NCBI RefSeq assembly: GCF_900114435.1 | Contig: NZ_FOZK01000002.1 | Span: 1,239,889-1,303,888, forward strand | Reading direction: 5' to 3' | Origin: Halomicrobium zhouii | GTDB lineage: Archaea > Halobacteriota > Halobacteria > Halobacteriales > Haloarculaceae | Length of the DNA: 64,000 nt | Shown here: one piece after another, positions 1 through 9,510 of the stretch | Numbering within the stretch: position 1 is the stretch's first letter | Layout: the number at the start of each line of letters is the position of its first letter | Made by a program: the position numbers and the translations under genes | The notes under the pieces: generated by a model | Told to the model about the DNA's origin: nothing | Seen by the model: only the letters and a program-made list of their open reading frames with translations | Databases searched by the model: none

Positions 1-606
1 GAGGACGCCCTCGCCCTCGCGACCGATTTCGCGGAAGCGCTTCATGTCGATGGGGTCGCCGATGACCGGCGTGTGGTCCATACGCTTGTCCAGGCCGTAG
101 ACGACGGCGCCTTCGGGCGTGTGGAGCACCGGGTTGATCGCGTCGATGATCGAGTGCGTGACGTTGACGAACTCCAGTTCGCAGCGTTCGCCGATCGACA
201 TCGTCTCGCCGGCTTCCATCTCGACGAGGTCGTTCTGGACGTGGAACTTGTTCTCGTCGTCTATCTCTTCCTCGACGAGCGCGAGCGTGAACGGCGTCGC
301 GACGATGGGCGCGTCGTAGCGGTGGGCCAGTTTCGAGATGGCGCCGATGTGGTCCAGGTGGCCGTGTGTCGGCACGATCGCCTTCACCGTGCCGTCGAGT
401 TCGGACATGACGCGGTCGTCCGGGATCGCCCCCATGTCGATGAGGTCGAGCGAGTGCATCCCCTCGACGCGGAGGTTGTCGTGAATCAGTACCTTCGAGA
501 GATTGAGCCCCATGTCGAAGACGACGACGTCGTCTCCGGCACGGACTGCGGTCATCTGGCGACCGACTTCCTCGTAGCCGCCGATAGTTGCGATTTCGAT
601 TTCCAT
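1..606 (-). CDS. rnj: Ribonuclease J (archaeal aRNase J), N-terminal part, truncated by window edge
   Basis: The first 202 residues of a metallo-beta-lactamase-fold ribonuclease of the RNase J family, a 5'-3' exonuclease/endonuclease acting in the cytoplasm on RNA. The protein opens with the family-typical [18 protein letters not shown] and carries the metal-binding motif THGHLDHIG near residue 80. ATG is at 606; the C-terminal part, with the beta-CASP region, lies beyond base 1. The next gene, an SDR, is divergent across about 300 bases. Family identity is recognised from the motif and N-terminus. Which RNAs it processes cannot be told from the sequence. Confidence 0.9.
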   Translation of the reverse strand, partial: MEIEIATIGGYEEVGRQMTAVRAGDDVVVFDMGLNLSKVLIHDNLRVEGMHSLDLIDMGAIPDDRVMSELDGTVKAIVPTHGHLDHIGAISKLAHRYDAPIVATPFTLALVEEEIDDENKFHVQNDLVEMEAGETMSIGERCELEFVNVTHSIIDAINPVLHTPEGAVVYGLDKRMDHTPVIGDPIDMKRFREIGREGEGVL

Positions 607-913
607 AGCTAGGTCCGATCAGGGCGATCCCAGAACTCGGTGAGGAATCCGCCGGAAGCCGGAGAGCAGGGACGAAGTGAATCGAGCGAGACGCCGGCGT
701 TCGCGTCGGCGCGTCGCCGATCCACCCCTGCCCGGGGACAGCACGTGTTTCGGTTAGCGAAGAGTCGGACGCGCTGACGTAAATACCCCGTGGAACGAAC
801 ACTCCGTGGATCGTGACGTTCGTTCGCGCGAGGTCCCGGGACGGTACCCCCCGACCTCGACACATCGCCAGAGGCATTACGACGTGCTTCGAGAGTCCGA
901 GCGAACGATTTCC
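607..913. other. Divergent intergenic region
   Basis: About 307 bases between the RNase J and SDR starts. I see no convincing gene; short open frames here look non-coding. A TATA-like TAAATAC at about 780-786 lies 20-26 bases before a GTG at 806 that is in frame with the SDR, so the transcript may start near 806. No clear TATA box is visible for the RNase J side. Confidence 0.5.
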
Positions 914-1684
914 ATGACAGCCACGAACGACTGTGAAGTGACGGTCGAGGGGAAGAACGCGGTAGTCATCGGCGGGACGCGCGGCATCGGTCGCGCTATC
1001 GCGCTCGCGTTCGCGCGTGACGGCGCCGACGTCGTCTCGACGAGCCGATCGGAAGACGCCGTCGCCGAAGCCGCCGCGGAGCTGCGCGACCTGGGTGCGG
1101 AGACGACGGCAGTCACCTGTGACGTCCGGGACCGCGAGTCCATCGAGACCCTCCAGCGGGAGGCCGAGGACGCGCTCGGCGAGATCGATATCCTCGTGAA
1201 CTCCGCCGGCGTCGTCGCCCAGGCCTCCATCACCGAGATGACCGACGAGCAGTGGGAGACGGACATCGACGTCTGCCTCTCCGGCGTGTTTCGGGCGACC
1301 CAGATCTTCGCCCGGGAGATGTCCGACGGGAGTATCATCAACATCTCCTCGATGTCGGCCGACCAGGCCCGCGAGGAGCGCGTCGCCTACTGCGCCGCCA
1401 AGAGCGGCGTCAACGGCATCACTCGCGCGACGGCCGCCGACCTGGCCCCGGACATCCGCGTCAACGCCATCGCGCCGGGGTTCATCAAGACGGAGATGGC
1501 CGGCCCGAAACTCGACGACGACGCCGAGTTCCGCGCGCACGTCGACGAGCGGACGCCGATGGAGCGCGTCGCCACGCCGGACGAGGTCAGCGGGCTCGCG
1601 GTCTACCTCGCCAGCGACGCCGCCTCGTTCACGACCGGCGAAGTCGTCACCGTCGACGGCGGCTTCAACCCGAGTTCGGTCTGA
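914..1684 (+). CDS. SDR family oxidoreductase (FabG-like)
   Basis: A 256-residue classical short-chain dehydrogenase/reductase, probably a cytoplasmic NAD(P)H-dependent 3-ketoacyl or sugar/alcohol reductase. The cofactor motif GGTRGIG is at residues 20-26, NSAG at 96-99, the catalytic Ser at about 145-146 and YCAAK at 159-163, so the active site is complete. PGFIKTEM follows the catalytic region as in FabG-type enzymes. I chose ATG 914 because it places the Rossmann motif at the normal distance from the N-terminus. An in-frame GTG at 806 just after a TATA-like sequence would add 36 residues with no domain content. The substrate cannot be told from sequence. No operon partner is evident. Confidence 0.88.
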   Translation: MTATNDCEVTVEGKNAVVIGGTRGIGRAIALAFARDGADVVSTSRSEDAVAEAAAELRDLGAETTAVTCDVRDRESIETLQREAEDALGEIDILVNSAGVVAQASITEMTDEQWETDIDVCLSGVFRATQIFAREMSDGSIINISSMSADQAREERVAYCAAKSGVNGITRATAADLAPDIRVNAIAPGFIKTEMAGPKLDDDAEFRAHVDERTPMERVATPDEVSGLAVYLASDAASFTTGEVVTVDGGFNPSSV

Positions 1685-2002
1685 TAGTGGTGGCGGTAGT
1701 GGTTGTAACTTTGTACCGGCGTTCGCCGGCACCGACCACGTCGAACGTCAGCAAGGGCTTACAACCAGCACTATGAGCTGGTCTGGCCACTCGACGAGCC
1801 TGTCCGACCACTCGAGGAGCCGGTTTGTCGTCCGAAGACGGTCCTATCGCGGAATCCCGATCGCCACTGAAATCGGCCTCCGCCGCGTTCGAGAGGAAAG
1901 GTTCATAACTGCCCTCACGCTGAGTCTATGTAACGTGCCCGAGAGCTATCGGGTTTTTCGACGGTTCTCGCGAGATCGACCGACCATGCCAATACACGAC
2001 CG
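1685..2002. other. Intergenic region upstream of aCPSF1
   Basis: About 318 bases without a believable gene. Short open frames in it have no recognisable content. An AT-rich stretch around 1898-1910 (GTTCATAACT) is the best candidate promoter for the downstream gene and would give a leader of roughly 80 bases. Otherwise I see nothing in it. Confidence 0.4.
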
Positions 2003-3925
2003 ATGACGACAGCAGACGAAGCACTCGACGACATCCACGAACAGGTAGAGGCGGAGACGCCGGACGACATCACCATCTCGCGCGTCCAGTTCGAGGGGGC
2101 GGAACTGGTGATCTACACGCCGGACGTCAAGGCCTTCGCGGCACGGGACCGACTGGTCCCCAACCTCGCCCAGACGTTCCAGAAGCGGATCACCGTCCGC
2201 CCGACGCCGGACGCACTGGTGCCCCAGGATAAAGCGACACCGGAGATCCGGGAGATAATTCCCGACGACGCCGGCGTCCAGTCCATCGACTTCGACTCCG
2301 ACACCGGGGAAGTGCTCATCGAGGCCGAGAAGCCAGGACTGGTCATCGGCCGCCGGGGAAACACGCTCGACGAGATCCGGACGGCGGTCGGCTGGACCCC
2401 CGAGGTCGTCCGGACGCCGCCCATCGAGTCCTCCACCGTCTCGAACGTCCGTAACTTCCTCAAGCAGGAGCGCCAGGATCGACGGGAGATCCTGGAGCGG
2501 GTCGGCCGCCAGATCCATCGTCCCACCACGAGCGAGGAGGACTGGGTCCGAATCACGACGCTCGGGTGCTGCCGCGAGGTCGGTCGTGCTGCCTTCATCC
2601 TCTCGACGCCCGAGACGCGCATCCTCATCGACTGCGGCGACAAGCCCGGCGCCGAGGGCGAGGTGCCGTACCTCCAGGCGCCCGAGGCGCTCGCCGCCGG
2701 CCCGCAGTCCATCGACGCGGTCGTGCTCACCCACGCCCACCTCGACCACTCCGCGCTGCTGCCCATCCTGTTCAAGTACGGCTACGACGGTCCCATCTAC
2801 ACGACCGAACCGACCCGGGACCTGATGGGCCTGCTCCAGCTCGACTACCTCGACGTCGCCTCGAAGGAGGGCCGCACTCCGCCCTACGAGAGCCAGATGG
2901 TCCGCGAGACGCTCAAACACACCATCCCGGTGGAGTACGGCAACGTCACCGACATCGCCCCGGACGTGAAGCTGACGATGCACAACGCCGGCCACATCCT
3001 CGGCTCCGCCGTCTGTCACTTCCACGTCGGCGAGGGCCACTACAACGTCGCCTTCTCCGGCGACATCCACTACGAGGACACCCGCCTCCTCGACGGTGCG
3101 GTCAACGACTTCCCGCGCGTCGAGACGCTCGTCCTCGAATCCACCTACGGCGGCCGCAACGACTACCAGACCGACCAGGCGGACTCCGAGCGGAACCTGG
3201 AGGCGGTCATCAACGAGGTCCACGAGCAGGACGGCAAGGTCCTCATTCCCGCCTTCGCCGTCGGTCGCTCCCAGGAACTCATGCTCGTGCTCGAAGAGGC
3301 GATGCGCGAGGGCCGCATCCCGACGATGCCGGTGTACCTCGACGGGATGATCCGCGAGGCGACCGCCATCCACGCGGCGTACCCGGAACACCTCCGAGAG
3401 CGCCTGCGCGACCGGATCCTCTACGAGGACGACAACCCGTTCCTCGCCGACCAGTTCCAGCAGGTCGACGGCGGCGACGAAATGCGCCGCGACGTCGTCG
3501 ACGGCGAGCCCGCCATCATCCTGACGACGTCGGGGATGATCACCGGCGGCCCCATCATGTCCTGGCTCCGCCTCCTCGGTGGCGACCCGAACAGCACGCT
3601 GACGTTCGTCGGTTATCAGGCCGAGGGGACGCTCGGTCGTCAGATCCAGCAGGGCCGCGACGAAATCTCGATGAACGACACTGCCGGCAACGGTGCCGAG
3701 CGCGTCGCCCTGAACATGGGCGTCGAGACGGTCGACGGCTTCTCCGGCCACGCCGACCGCGCGGGCCTGGAGAGCTTCGTCGAGACGATGAACCCCCGTC
3801 CCGAGCGCATCCTCTGTGTCCACGGCGACGAGTCCTCGACCGACCAGCTCTCCTCCGCCCTCTACCAGAAGTTCAACATGCGCACCGTCGCGCCAAAGAA
3901 CCTGGAGACGTTCCGCCTGGCCTGA
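2003..3925 (+). CDS. fttA: Transcription termination factor aCPSF1/FttA, beta-CASP ribonuclease
   Basis: A 640-residue KH-KH / metallo-beta-lactamase / beta-CASP protein, the archaeal homologue of the eukaryotic CPSF73 cleavage factor. The family is known to cleave nascent RNA 3' ends and terminate transcription. Residues 1-140 hold two KH-like RNA-binding segments, including GLVIGRRGNTLDEIR. HxHxDH is at 244-249 (THAHLDH), followed by NAGHILGSA, GDIHYEDTRLL and the late SGHADRAGL motif of the beta-CASP region. Length and domain order match the family, so it should be active. ATG 2003 directly precedes the conserved N-terminus. It appears to be transcribed alone. Confidence 0.95.
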   Translation: MTTADEALDDIHEQVEAETPDDITISRVQFEGAELVIYTPDVKAFAARDRLVPNLAQTFQKRITVRPTPDALVPQDKATPEIREIIPDDAGVQSIDFDSDTGEVLIEAEKPGLVIGRRGNTLDEIRTAVGWTPEVVRTPPIESSTVSNVRNFLKQERQDRREILERVGRQIHRPTTSEEDWVRITTLGCCREVGRAAFILSTPETRILIDCGDKPGAEGEVPYLQAPEALAAGPQSIDAVVLTHAHLDHSALLPILFKYGYDGPIYTTEPTRDLMGLLQLDYLDVASKEGRTPPYESQMVRETLKHTIPVEYGNVTDIAPDVKLTMHNAGHILGSAVCHFHVGEGHYNVAFSGDIHYEDTRLLDGAVNDFPRVETLVLESTYGGRNDYQTDQADSERNLEAVINEVHEQDGKVLIPAFAVGRSQELMLVLEEAMREGRIPTMPVYLDGMIREATAIHAAYPEHLRERLRDRILYEDDNPFLADQFQQVDGGDEMRRDVVDGEPAIILTTSGMITGGPIMSWLRLLGGDPNSTLTFVGYQAEGTLGRQIQQGRDEISMNDTAGNGAERVALNMGVETVDGFSGHADRAGLESFVETMNPRPERILCVHGDESSTDQLSSALYQKFNMRTVAPKNLETFRLA

Positions 3926-3973
3926 ACGGGGTCGCCCAGTCGAGGAAGGCGGTACTCTCGCTCGAACTCTCGT

Positions 3974-5413
3974 TCAGCCGGACTCCGCACCGGTCGACAG
4001 TTTCTCGTCGAGCACCTTCGCGACGCCCAGCACCGGGTCCCAGACCGGCCCGAACGGTGGCGCGTACCCGAAGTCGAGCATCCCCGCGTCGGTGACGGTC
4101 ATACCGGCCGTGACGGCGGCGGCCACGGAGTTGATGCGGTGGGCGGCCCCTTCCTCGCCGACCATGTTGGCCCCGAGCAGCCGGCCGGACTCGGCGTCGG
4201 CGGTCGCGTGGACGACCATGCGCGACCATCCCGGGTAGTAGTGAGCGCGCGTGATCGTCGTAACGAGGGCCGAGACGGGGTCGTATCCTGCGCCACGGGC
4301 CTCTTCGTGGTCGACGATGCCGGTCCGGGCCACCTGGAGGCCCATCGCTTTCATCACGAGCGTACCGACGACGCCGCCGACGGGCGTCGGTCGACCGGCG
4401 ATGGTGCGGCCGACGGCACGGCCGGCGCGGTTGGCCGCGAGCGCGAAGGGCCAGTGGACGGGGTCGCCGGTGAGCAGGTGGCGCTTCTCCGCGCAGTCGC
4501 CCGCGGCGTACACCCTGGAATCCTGCGTCCGTCCGTACTCGTCGGTCGCGATCGCCCCGGTCGGGCCCAGGTCGATCCCCGCGTCGGTGGCGAGTTCGAC
4601 GGCCGGTTCGACGCCGACGTCGGCGACCACCGCGTCGACCGGAACCACGCCGTCGGCCGTCTCCACGCCGGCGACGCGCCCGTCCTCGCCCGGGAACCCC
4701 TGGACGGCGGTTTCGAGATGGAGTTCGAGACCCCCTTCCCGGAGGCGCTCTTCGACCGTGCCCGCGACGTCGGCCCCGAACGAGGGGAGGACGCGTGCGG
4801 ACTCGTCGAAGAGGTGGACCTGCAGGCCGCGGCCGAGGAACGCCTCCGCGAGTTCGATACCGATCTTGTTCGCGCCGACGACGCCGACAGTTCGGGGGTC
4901 ACGGTCCTCGAAGTGCTCGAGCAAGGCCGTTGCTTCGTCGGTCGGCGTCTGCCGCGGCGGCGGCGCGTCGTGCGGTGCGAGGTAGTGTTTGAGCGCGCGA
5001 CCGGCCTCGAGGCTGCGGATCGAGAACACGCCGGCCAGGTCTGCGCCGGGGACGTCCGGGACCGTCGCGGTCCCACCGGTCGCGAGCAGTAGCACGTCGT
5101 AGGACTCCTCGTACTCGCCGTCGTCGCCGTCGACGGTGACGGTCCGGGCGTCCGGGTCGACGGCGGTCACCTCGTGGTGACGGCGGAGGTCGATCCCCCG
5201 GTCCTCGATTATCCGGCGCGGTTCGAGTACCTGCAGGTCAGACAGGGCCGCGATCCGCCCCTCGACGTAGTAGGGGAGGCCACAGGCGCCGTAGGACACC
5301 CAGTCTCCCCGCTCGAACACGACGACGTCGGTGTCCGGCGCGTCCCGTTTCGCCTTTCCCGCAGCGCTGAGCCCAGCGGCGTCGCCGCCGACGACGACGA
5401 ACGTCGTTCCCAT
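3974..5413 (-). CDS. FAD-dependent CoA-disulfide reductase / NADH oxidase-like flavoprotein
   Basis: A 479-residue pyridine nucleotide-disulfide oxidoreductase of the single-cysteine class. The FAD-binding GGDAAGLSAA is at 9-18. The redox motif SYGACGLPYY puts the single Cys at residue 44, as in CoA-disulfide reductases and NADH oxidases/persulfide reductases rather than the two-Cys CxxxxC enzymes. A second Rossmann motif, VGVVGANKIGIELAEAF, marks NAD(P)H binding. The C-terminal dimerisation domain is present and no rhodanese domain follows. The likely role is keeping CoA or other low-molecular thiols reduced, or NAD(P)H oxidation. Substrate choice is inference. The start is ATG 5413; the next gene upstream is the CBS protein on the same strand. 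Confidence 0.82.
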   Translation of the reverse strand: MGTTFVVVGGDAAGLSAAGKAKRDAPDTDVVVFERGDWVSYGACGLPYYVEGRIAALSDLQVLEPRRIIEDRGIDLRRHHEVTAVDPDARTVTVDGDDGEYEESYDVLLLATGGTATVPDVPGADLAGVFSIRSLEAGRALKHYLAPHDAPPPRQTPTDEATALLEHFEDRDPRTVGVVGANKIGIELAEAFLGRGLQVHLFDESARVLPSFGADVAGTVEERLREGGLELHLETAVQGFPGEDGRVAGVETADGVVPVDAVVADVGVEPAVELATDAGIDLGPTGAIATDEYGRTQDSRVYAAGDCAEKRHLLTGDPVHWPFALAANRAGRAVGRTIAGRPTPVGGVVGTLVMKAMGLQVARTGIVDHEEARGAGYDPVSALVTTITRAHYYPGWSRMVVHATADAESGRLLGANMVGEEGAAHRINSVAAAVTAGMTVTDAGMLDFGYAPPFGPVWDPVLGVAKVLDEKLSTGAESG

Positions 5414-5516
5414 AGTTGATGTACCACTGACAGGTACTTAGGCAGCCACCACGCAGTTGCGGGGGTGCCCGCGGCGGGCGGCCTGGCCGCGCGCGAGCGC
5501 CGGACCGATGCGCAGA

Positions 5517-5939
5517 TCAGTGCGGCGGTGATTCGTACCGCACGATCGTCGCCAGGCAGTCGAGTTCCTCCACCAGCAACAGCAACAGGTCGTCCGCGGA
5601 GACGAACCCGACGAGCGCGTCGTCGTCGACGACGGGAAGGCGCCGCACCCTGTGGCGCTTCATCTTCCGGCAGGCCTCGGCGACGCCCGCGTCGGCGTCG
5701 GCGGTGACGACGTCGTGTTCCATCACCTTCCTGACGGGCGTGTCCAAGGGCATATCGCGGTTGATGGCCGAGAGCGTCAGGTCCCGGTCGGTCACGATAC
5801 CGACCGGTTCGTCCTCGTCGACGACGACCACGGACCCGACTGCCTGTTCCTCCATGTAGCGCGCGATCTCTCGTACCGGGGTGTCTCGCGACGCGGTGAC
5901 GACCTGGTCGAGCGGCCGGGCGATAGATCTGAGTGTCAT
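5517..5939 (-). CDS. Two-CBS-domain protein
   Basis: A 140-residue protein made almost entirely of a CBS pair: residues 5-60 (ending GIVTDRDLTL) and 75-130 (ending GFVSADDLLLLL). CBS pairs bind adenosyl nucleotides and regulate partner proteins or act alone as small sensors; no partner domain is fused here. The repeated pattern V-x-x-G-[IF]-V-[TS]-x-D-[RD]-L supports the call. ATG 5939. It lies about 100 bases upstream of the flavoprotein on the same strand, but nothing shows they share a function. Confidence 0.88.
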   Translation of the reverse strand: MTLRSIARPLDQVVTASRDTPVREIARYMEEQAVGSVVVVDEDEPVGIVTDRDLTLSAINRDMPLDTPVRKVMEHDVVTADADAGVAEACRKMKRHRVRRLPVVDDDALVGFVSADDLLLLLVEELDCLATIVRYESPPH

Positions 5940-6076
5940 GGTGCTCTGGGGCGGCGAGTGCGTCCCGGTGTCCGTTCGTCACCGAGTCGCAAAACTGTTC
6001 AGTACGGTGACGATAACGTGGGGAGTATCCGGGAACGGGGGACCGAAACGCCGCGGCGTCAGACGATCGGGTCGCC

Positions 6077-6586
6077 TCAGAACGCTCGCTGACGACCCTT
6101 GGGAACCTGTGAGCGGAGTTCGCCGTAGAGGTAGAGACCGACGCCCATCGGCTCGGACTCGCCGACCAGGTCGTGGGTGACGATGAGGTACCCCCAGTCG
6201 CCGTCCCAGTCGGCTATCTCCTGGTCCTCGCCGTCGACGAACGTCGCCGCCTGGTCTTCGTCGAGGTGGACGACGCACTGGTCGGCGTGGTCGCCGAACC
6301 GCTGGACCGCCTCCGTGGTGGGCTTCCAGTGTTCCTGGCGCGTCCGGAGGAACGTCATCCCCAGCCCTTCGACGTCGACCGGCGACGGCGCGTCCCCGCG
6401 GAAGATCCAGATCTTGCCGGCGCCGCGCTCCCAGAAGGTGTGGTCGTCGAAGACGGTGGGCGAGACGCCGTAGCGGTCCTCCCAGAAGTCGAGTATCTCC
6501 TCGCGCGTGACCTGCTCCGGGTCGTCGTCGTCGCGCTCGGCCTCTGTGGCCGGTACTCGATCGAATCTGGTGCTCTCGCGGCTCAT
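6077..6586 (-). CDS. Conserved haloarchaeal protein partnered with RNA methyltransferase
   Basis: A 169-residue acidic protein with no motif I can name with certainty. It starts at ATG 6586, inside the stop codon of the RsmB/NOP-type methyltransferase upstream (ATGA overlap), so the two are almost certainly cotranslated. Aromatic- and glycine-rich beta-type segments (KIWIFRGDAP, WGYLIVTHDL, MGVGLYLYGEL) suggest a compact beta domain. Separate C-terminal PUA-like domains occur in related m5C methyltransferases, so an RNA-binding accessory role is a reasonable inference, not shown. A longer open frame reaching 6865 is not needed, since that part overlaps the methyltransferase. Confidence 0.75.
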   Translation of the reverse strand: MSRESTRFDRVPATEAERDDDDPEQVTREEILDFWEDRYGVSPTVFDDHTFWERGAGKIWIFRGDAPSPVDVEGLGMTFLRTRQEHWKPTTEAVQRFGDHADQCVVHLDEDQAATFVDGEDQEIADWDGDWGYLIVTHDLVGESEPMGVGLYLYGELRSQVPKGRQRAF

Positions 6587-7551
6587 CCCTCTACCTCCAG
6601 TTTCGCACAGAAGAACCCGCCAGTGTCGTTGTGGTGGGGGTAGATGCGCTTTGCCTTCTCGACGCTGGGGTCGAACTCGCGGGAGCGGTCGTCGGAGTCG
6701 TCTGACCCAGCCACGTCCGCATCGCCAGCCCCGTCCTCGCCGCCGGGCCACTCCGTGATCCCCGGCACGGAGTCGAGCGGTATCTCGAAGTCGATGAGAC
6801 GGCAGGGCTCCTCCTCGAGTACGTAGTCGAGGACGGCCTCGTTCTCCTCGGGCGCGAACGTACACGTCGAGTAGACGACGGTGCCGCCCGCGCGGGTGGC
6901 CTGCATGGCCCGCCGGAGGACGCCCTTCTGGACGCCCGAGATGCCCTTCACGTGGTCGTACTCCCAGTCGTCCAGCGCGTCGGGGTTCTTCCTGATCGTC
7001 CCCTCGCAGGAACAGGGGACGTCGACGAGTGCGCGGTCGTACTCGTCGAAGCCGAAGGGCTTGAGCGAGTGGTTGCGCGCGTCTTCGTGCGTGACGGCGA
7101 CGTTCGTGACGCCGAGGCGCTCGGCGTTGGACCGGAGCGCGGAGAGCCGGCCGAGGTTCGAGTCCGTCGCCACGACGACCCCCTCGTCGTCCATCAGCGC
7201 GGCGAGTTGCGAAGTCTTGGACCCCGGCGCGGCGCAGGCGTCCCAGACGCGCTCGCCTGGCTCCGGATCCAGCACCTCTGCCGGGACGGCGGAGACCTCC
7301 TCCTGGCCGTAGATCCAGCCGTGGAAGTACGGCCAGTTGGTCCCGGGCTGGTCGTCGGGAAGTTTCAGCAGTCCGGGATACCAGTCGACGGGGTCGTACG
7401 CGATGCCCTCGGCGTCGAGCGCGGCGCGGGCCCGTTCGACAGTCGTCTTGATCGTGTTGACGCGGACGGCGGCGGGGAGCGGGCGCTCACACGCCGCGGT
7501 GAACGCCTCGAAGTCGTCCACGATGGACTCGTAGCGGTCCAGGACTTCCAT
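6583..7551 (-). CDS. RsmB/NOP-family RNA (cytosine-5)-methyltransferase
   Basis: A 322-residue SAM-dependent m5C methyltransferase acting on tRNA or rRNA. The SAM motif DACAAPGSKT is at residues 104-113. The two catalytic cysteines are visible: motif IV DVPCSCEG (Cys180, with Cys182 nearby) and motif VI STC with Cys230, followed by TFAPEENE. The N-terminal RRM-like lead-in PAAVRVNTIKT is typical. An acidic Asp/Ser/Gly-rich linker lies near residues 270-295. The stop overlaps the start of the small partner gene. ATG 7551. RNA target and position cannot be told from sequence. Confidence 0.92.
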   Translation of the reverse strand: MEVLDRYESIVDDFEAFTAACERPLPAAVRVNTIKTTVERARAALDAEGIAYDPVDWYPGLLKLPDDQPGTNWPYFHGWIYGQEEVSAVPAEVLDPEPGERVWDACAAPGSKTSQLAALMDDEGVVVATDSNLGRLSALRSNAERLGVTNVAVTHEDARNHSLKPFGFDEYDRALVDVPCSCEGTIRKNPDALDDWEYDHVKGISGVQKGVLRRAMQATRAGGTVVYSTCTFAPEENEAVLDYVLEEEPCRLIDFEIPLDSVPGITEWPGGEDGAGDADVAGSDDSDDRSREFDPSVEKAKRIYPHHNDTGGFFCAKLEVEG

Positions 7552-7684
7552 TGGCGTTCACTCTCTCCGGGACTCGCTTGTGGGTTTCGAACTTCCCGCT
7601 GGTTGGTTTCCGCGACGTGCGTGCGTGCGCGTGCTACCGAGTGGTCCCCGAAGATTAACCCCGCCAGGCGTCAAAACCACCGCC

Positions 7685-8422
7685 ATGGCACACGTAACGG
7701 TCCACCGAGACGACGTCGCGCTCGAGGAGCCGATGCTGGTCGAGGGGCTGCCGGGCATCGGCCTCGTCGGCAAGATAGCCGCGGACCACCTGGTATCGGC
7801 TTTCGAGATGACGCACTACGCGTCGGTGCACTGCGACGGGTTGCCCCGCGTCGCCGTGTACCAGAAAGGGGAGACCGGCGTCCGGTCACCGGTCCGGATC
7901 TACGCCGACGAGGACCGGGACCTGCTCGTCCTCAGCAGCGACGTCCCCGTCTCTCCGAAGAGTGCGGAACACTTCGTCGACTGCGTTACGGAGTGGTTCC
8001 AGGACCACGACGTGACGCCCATCTACCTGAGCGGTCTCCCCGCGGAGAAGGGTGACGTTCCCGACCTCGCCGGGATCGCGACGGGCGGTGCAGCGGACTT
8101 GCTGGCCGAGGCGGGGATCGAGGCGCCCGGCCAGGACGGCGCGGTGACGGGACCGACCGGCGCGCTCATCTACGAGGCGGAACGACGCGACCTCGACTCG
8201 GTGGGCCTGGTCGTCGAGTCGAACAGGCAGTTCCCCGACCCCGAGGCGGCGCGGATCATCCTCCTGAACGGCGTCGAACCGCTGACCGGCGTCGAGGTCG
8301 AGACCGACAGCCTGGTCGAACAGGCCGAGGAGATCAGCGAGGCCAAGTCACAACTCGCCCAGCAGATGCAGCAGGCCAGCGACGAGAGCACGAGCGCCGA
8401 ACCGCTCGGGATGTACCAATGA
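7685..8422 (+). CDS. PAC2-family protein (proteasome assembly chaperone-like)
   Basis: A 245-residue archaeal member of the PAC2/DUF75 family, related to the eukaryotic Pac1-Pac2 chaperones and archaeal PbaA/PbaB. Visible family features are the opening PMLVEGLPGIGLVGKIAADHL, the central VTGPTGALIYEAERRDLDS, and a C-terminal Gln/Glu helix (EEISEAKSQLAQQMQQAS). Its role may be in proteasome or other ring-complex assembly; the exact client is unknown. I chose ATG 7685 because upstream in-frame codons read poorly and the conserved domain starts here. It overlaps the next gene, sppA, by four bases (ATGA), so the pair is one operon. Confidence 0.85.
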   Translation: MAHVTVHRDDVALEEPMLVEGLPGIGLVGKIAADHLVSAFEMTHYASVHCDGLPRVAVYQKGETGVRSPVRIYADEDRDLLVLSSDVPVSPKSAEHFVDCVTEWFQDHDVTPIYLSGLPAEKGDVPDLAGIATGGAADLLAEAGIEAPGQDGAVTGPTGALIYEAERRDLDSVGLVVESNRQFPDPEAARIILLNGVEPLTGVEVETDSLVEQAEEISEAKSQLAQQMQQASDESTSAEPLGMYQ

Positions 8423-9417
8423 GCGACGCCCAGCGGCGGGCGGCACAGCTCGTGATCGTCGCGCTGGCCGCCCTGCTCGCCGCCATCGTCGGCTGGATCG
8501 TGTTCGTCGTCGTCCCCCAGAACCTGGCGCAACTGCTCGGCGTCCTCCTCCTGATCGGGCTCGTCGTGGTCGCGGTCCGCGTGGGTGGCAACATCGCGAA
8601 TTCCATCTTCCCCTCGCACAACGCGGCCGAGGTCGCCGTCGAGGGGCCGATCACCCGCGACGGCGGCGGAAGCCTGACCAGCCCGCCGGTCGGAGCTGAG
8701 GCCGACGAGGTCGTCGACCAGATCGAACGCGCCGACGAGGACGACGGCGTCCAGGCGCTCCTGGTGAAGCTCAACACGCCCGGCGGCGAGATCGTCCCGA
8801 GCGAGGACATCCGCATCGCCGCCGAGCGATTCGACGGCCCCACTATCGCGTACGCTACGGACGTCTGCGCCAGCGGCGGCTACGACATCGCCGCCGGCTG
8901 TGACGAACTCTGGGCCCGCGAGGGGAGCATCGTCGGCTCCATCGGCGTCATCGGTTCGCGAGTCAACGCCGCCGACCTGGCCGACCGCCTCGGCCTCTCC
9001 TACGAGCGCCTGGCCGCCGGCGAGTACAAGGACGCGGGGACGCCGCTGAAGGAGTTCGAACCCGACGAGCGGGCCTACCTCCAGGGGCTCATCGACGACT
9101 ACTACGACCAGTTCGTCGAGACCGTCGCCGATGGTCGCGAACTCGACGAAGAGACCGTCCGCGATACCGAAGCAAGGGTCTACCTCGGCGACCAGGCGGC
9201 CGAACTCGGCCTCGTGGACGAGCTCGGGACGCGCGAGGACGTCGAGGCCCACGTCGAGGAACTGATCGACGAGCCAGTGGCCGTCGAGGAGTTCGAACCG
9301 AGCCGCGGCATCATGCGACGGCTCCGCGGCGGCGCCCAGTCGGTGGCGTTCGCCCTGGGTGCCGGCGTCGCGAGCGTCTTCAGCGGCGACGTCGACGGAC
9401 TGACCTTCCGCCGGTAG
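8419..9417 (+). CDS. sppA: Signal peptide peptidase SppA (S49 family)
   Basis: A 332-residue membrane serine protease that digests cleaved signal peptides or other membrane peptides. Two hydrophobic segments (about residues 9-32 and 38-56) anchor it, and the protease domain follows. The S49 Ser-Lys dyad is visible: Ser152 in ASGGYDIAA and Lys204 in EYKDAGTP. NTPGGE and GSIGVIGS are also present. The length fits the short archaeal form with one protease domain. It is translationally coupled to the PAC2 gene. The C-terminal tail (about 295-332) has a further hydrophobic stretch of unknown role. Confidence 0.93.
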   Translation: MSDAQRRAAQLVIVALAALLAAIVGWIVFVVVPQNLAQLLGVLLLIGLVVVAVRVGGNIANSIFPSHNAAEVAVEGPITRDGGGSLTSPPVGAEADEVVDQIERADEDDGVQALLVKLNTPGGEIVPSEDIRIAAERFDGPTIAYATDVCASGGYDIAAGCDELWAREGSIVGSIGVIGSRVNAADLADRLGLSYERLAAGEYKDAGTPLKEFEPDERAYLQGLIDDYYDQFVETVADGRELDEETVRDTEARVYLGDQAAELGLVDELGTREDVEAHVEELIDEPVAVEEFEPSRGIMRRLRGGAQSVAFALGAGVASVFSGDVDGLTFRR

Positions 9418-9480
9418 TCGCCGTCGGCCACTCCACAGCGCCCCTCCAGTGGGTGCGAACCCGGACCACGGTAGTGGGGA

Positions 9481-9488
9481 TTTTTATT
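9481..9488 (+). promoter_or_regulatory. TATA box for DUF373 gene
   Basis: TTTTTATT lies 23-30 bases before the GTG at 9511. This is the spacing expected for a leaderless haloarchaeal transcript and supports the GTG start. Confidence 0.6.
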
Positions 9489-9510
9489 CTCTGATACACT
9501 CTCACTCACC

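Noticed and set aside
1773..2006. Open frame upstream of aCPSF1 as a small gene
   Set aside because: It runs into the aCPSF1 start, is basic, and has no domain or conserved look.
1946..3823. Very long minus-strand open frame opposite aCPSF1
   Set aside because: It is a shadow of the GC-rich codon pattern of aCPSF1, whose product is clearly recognisable.
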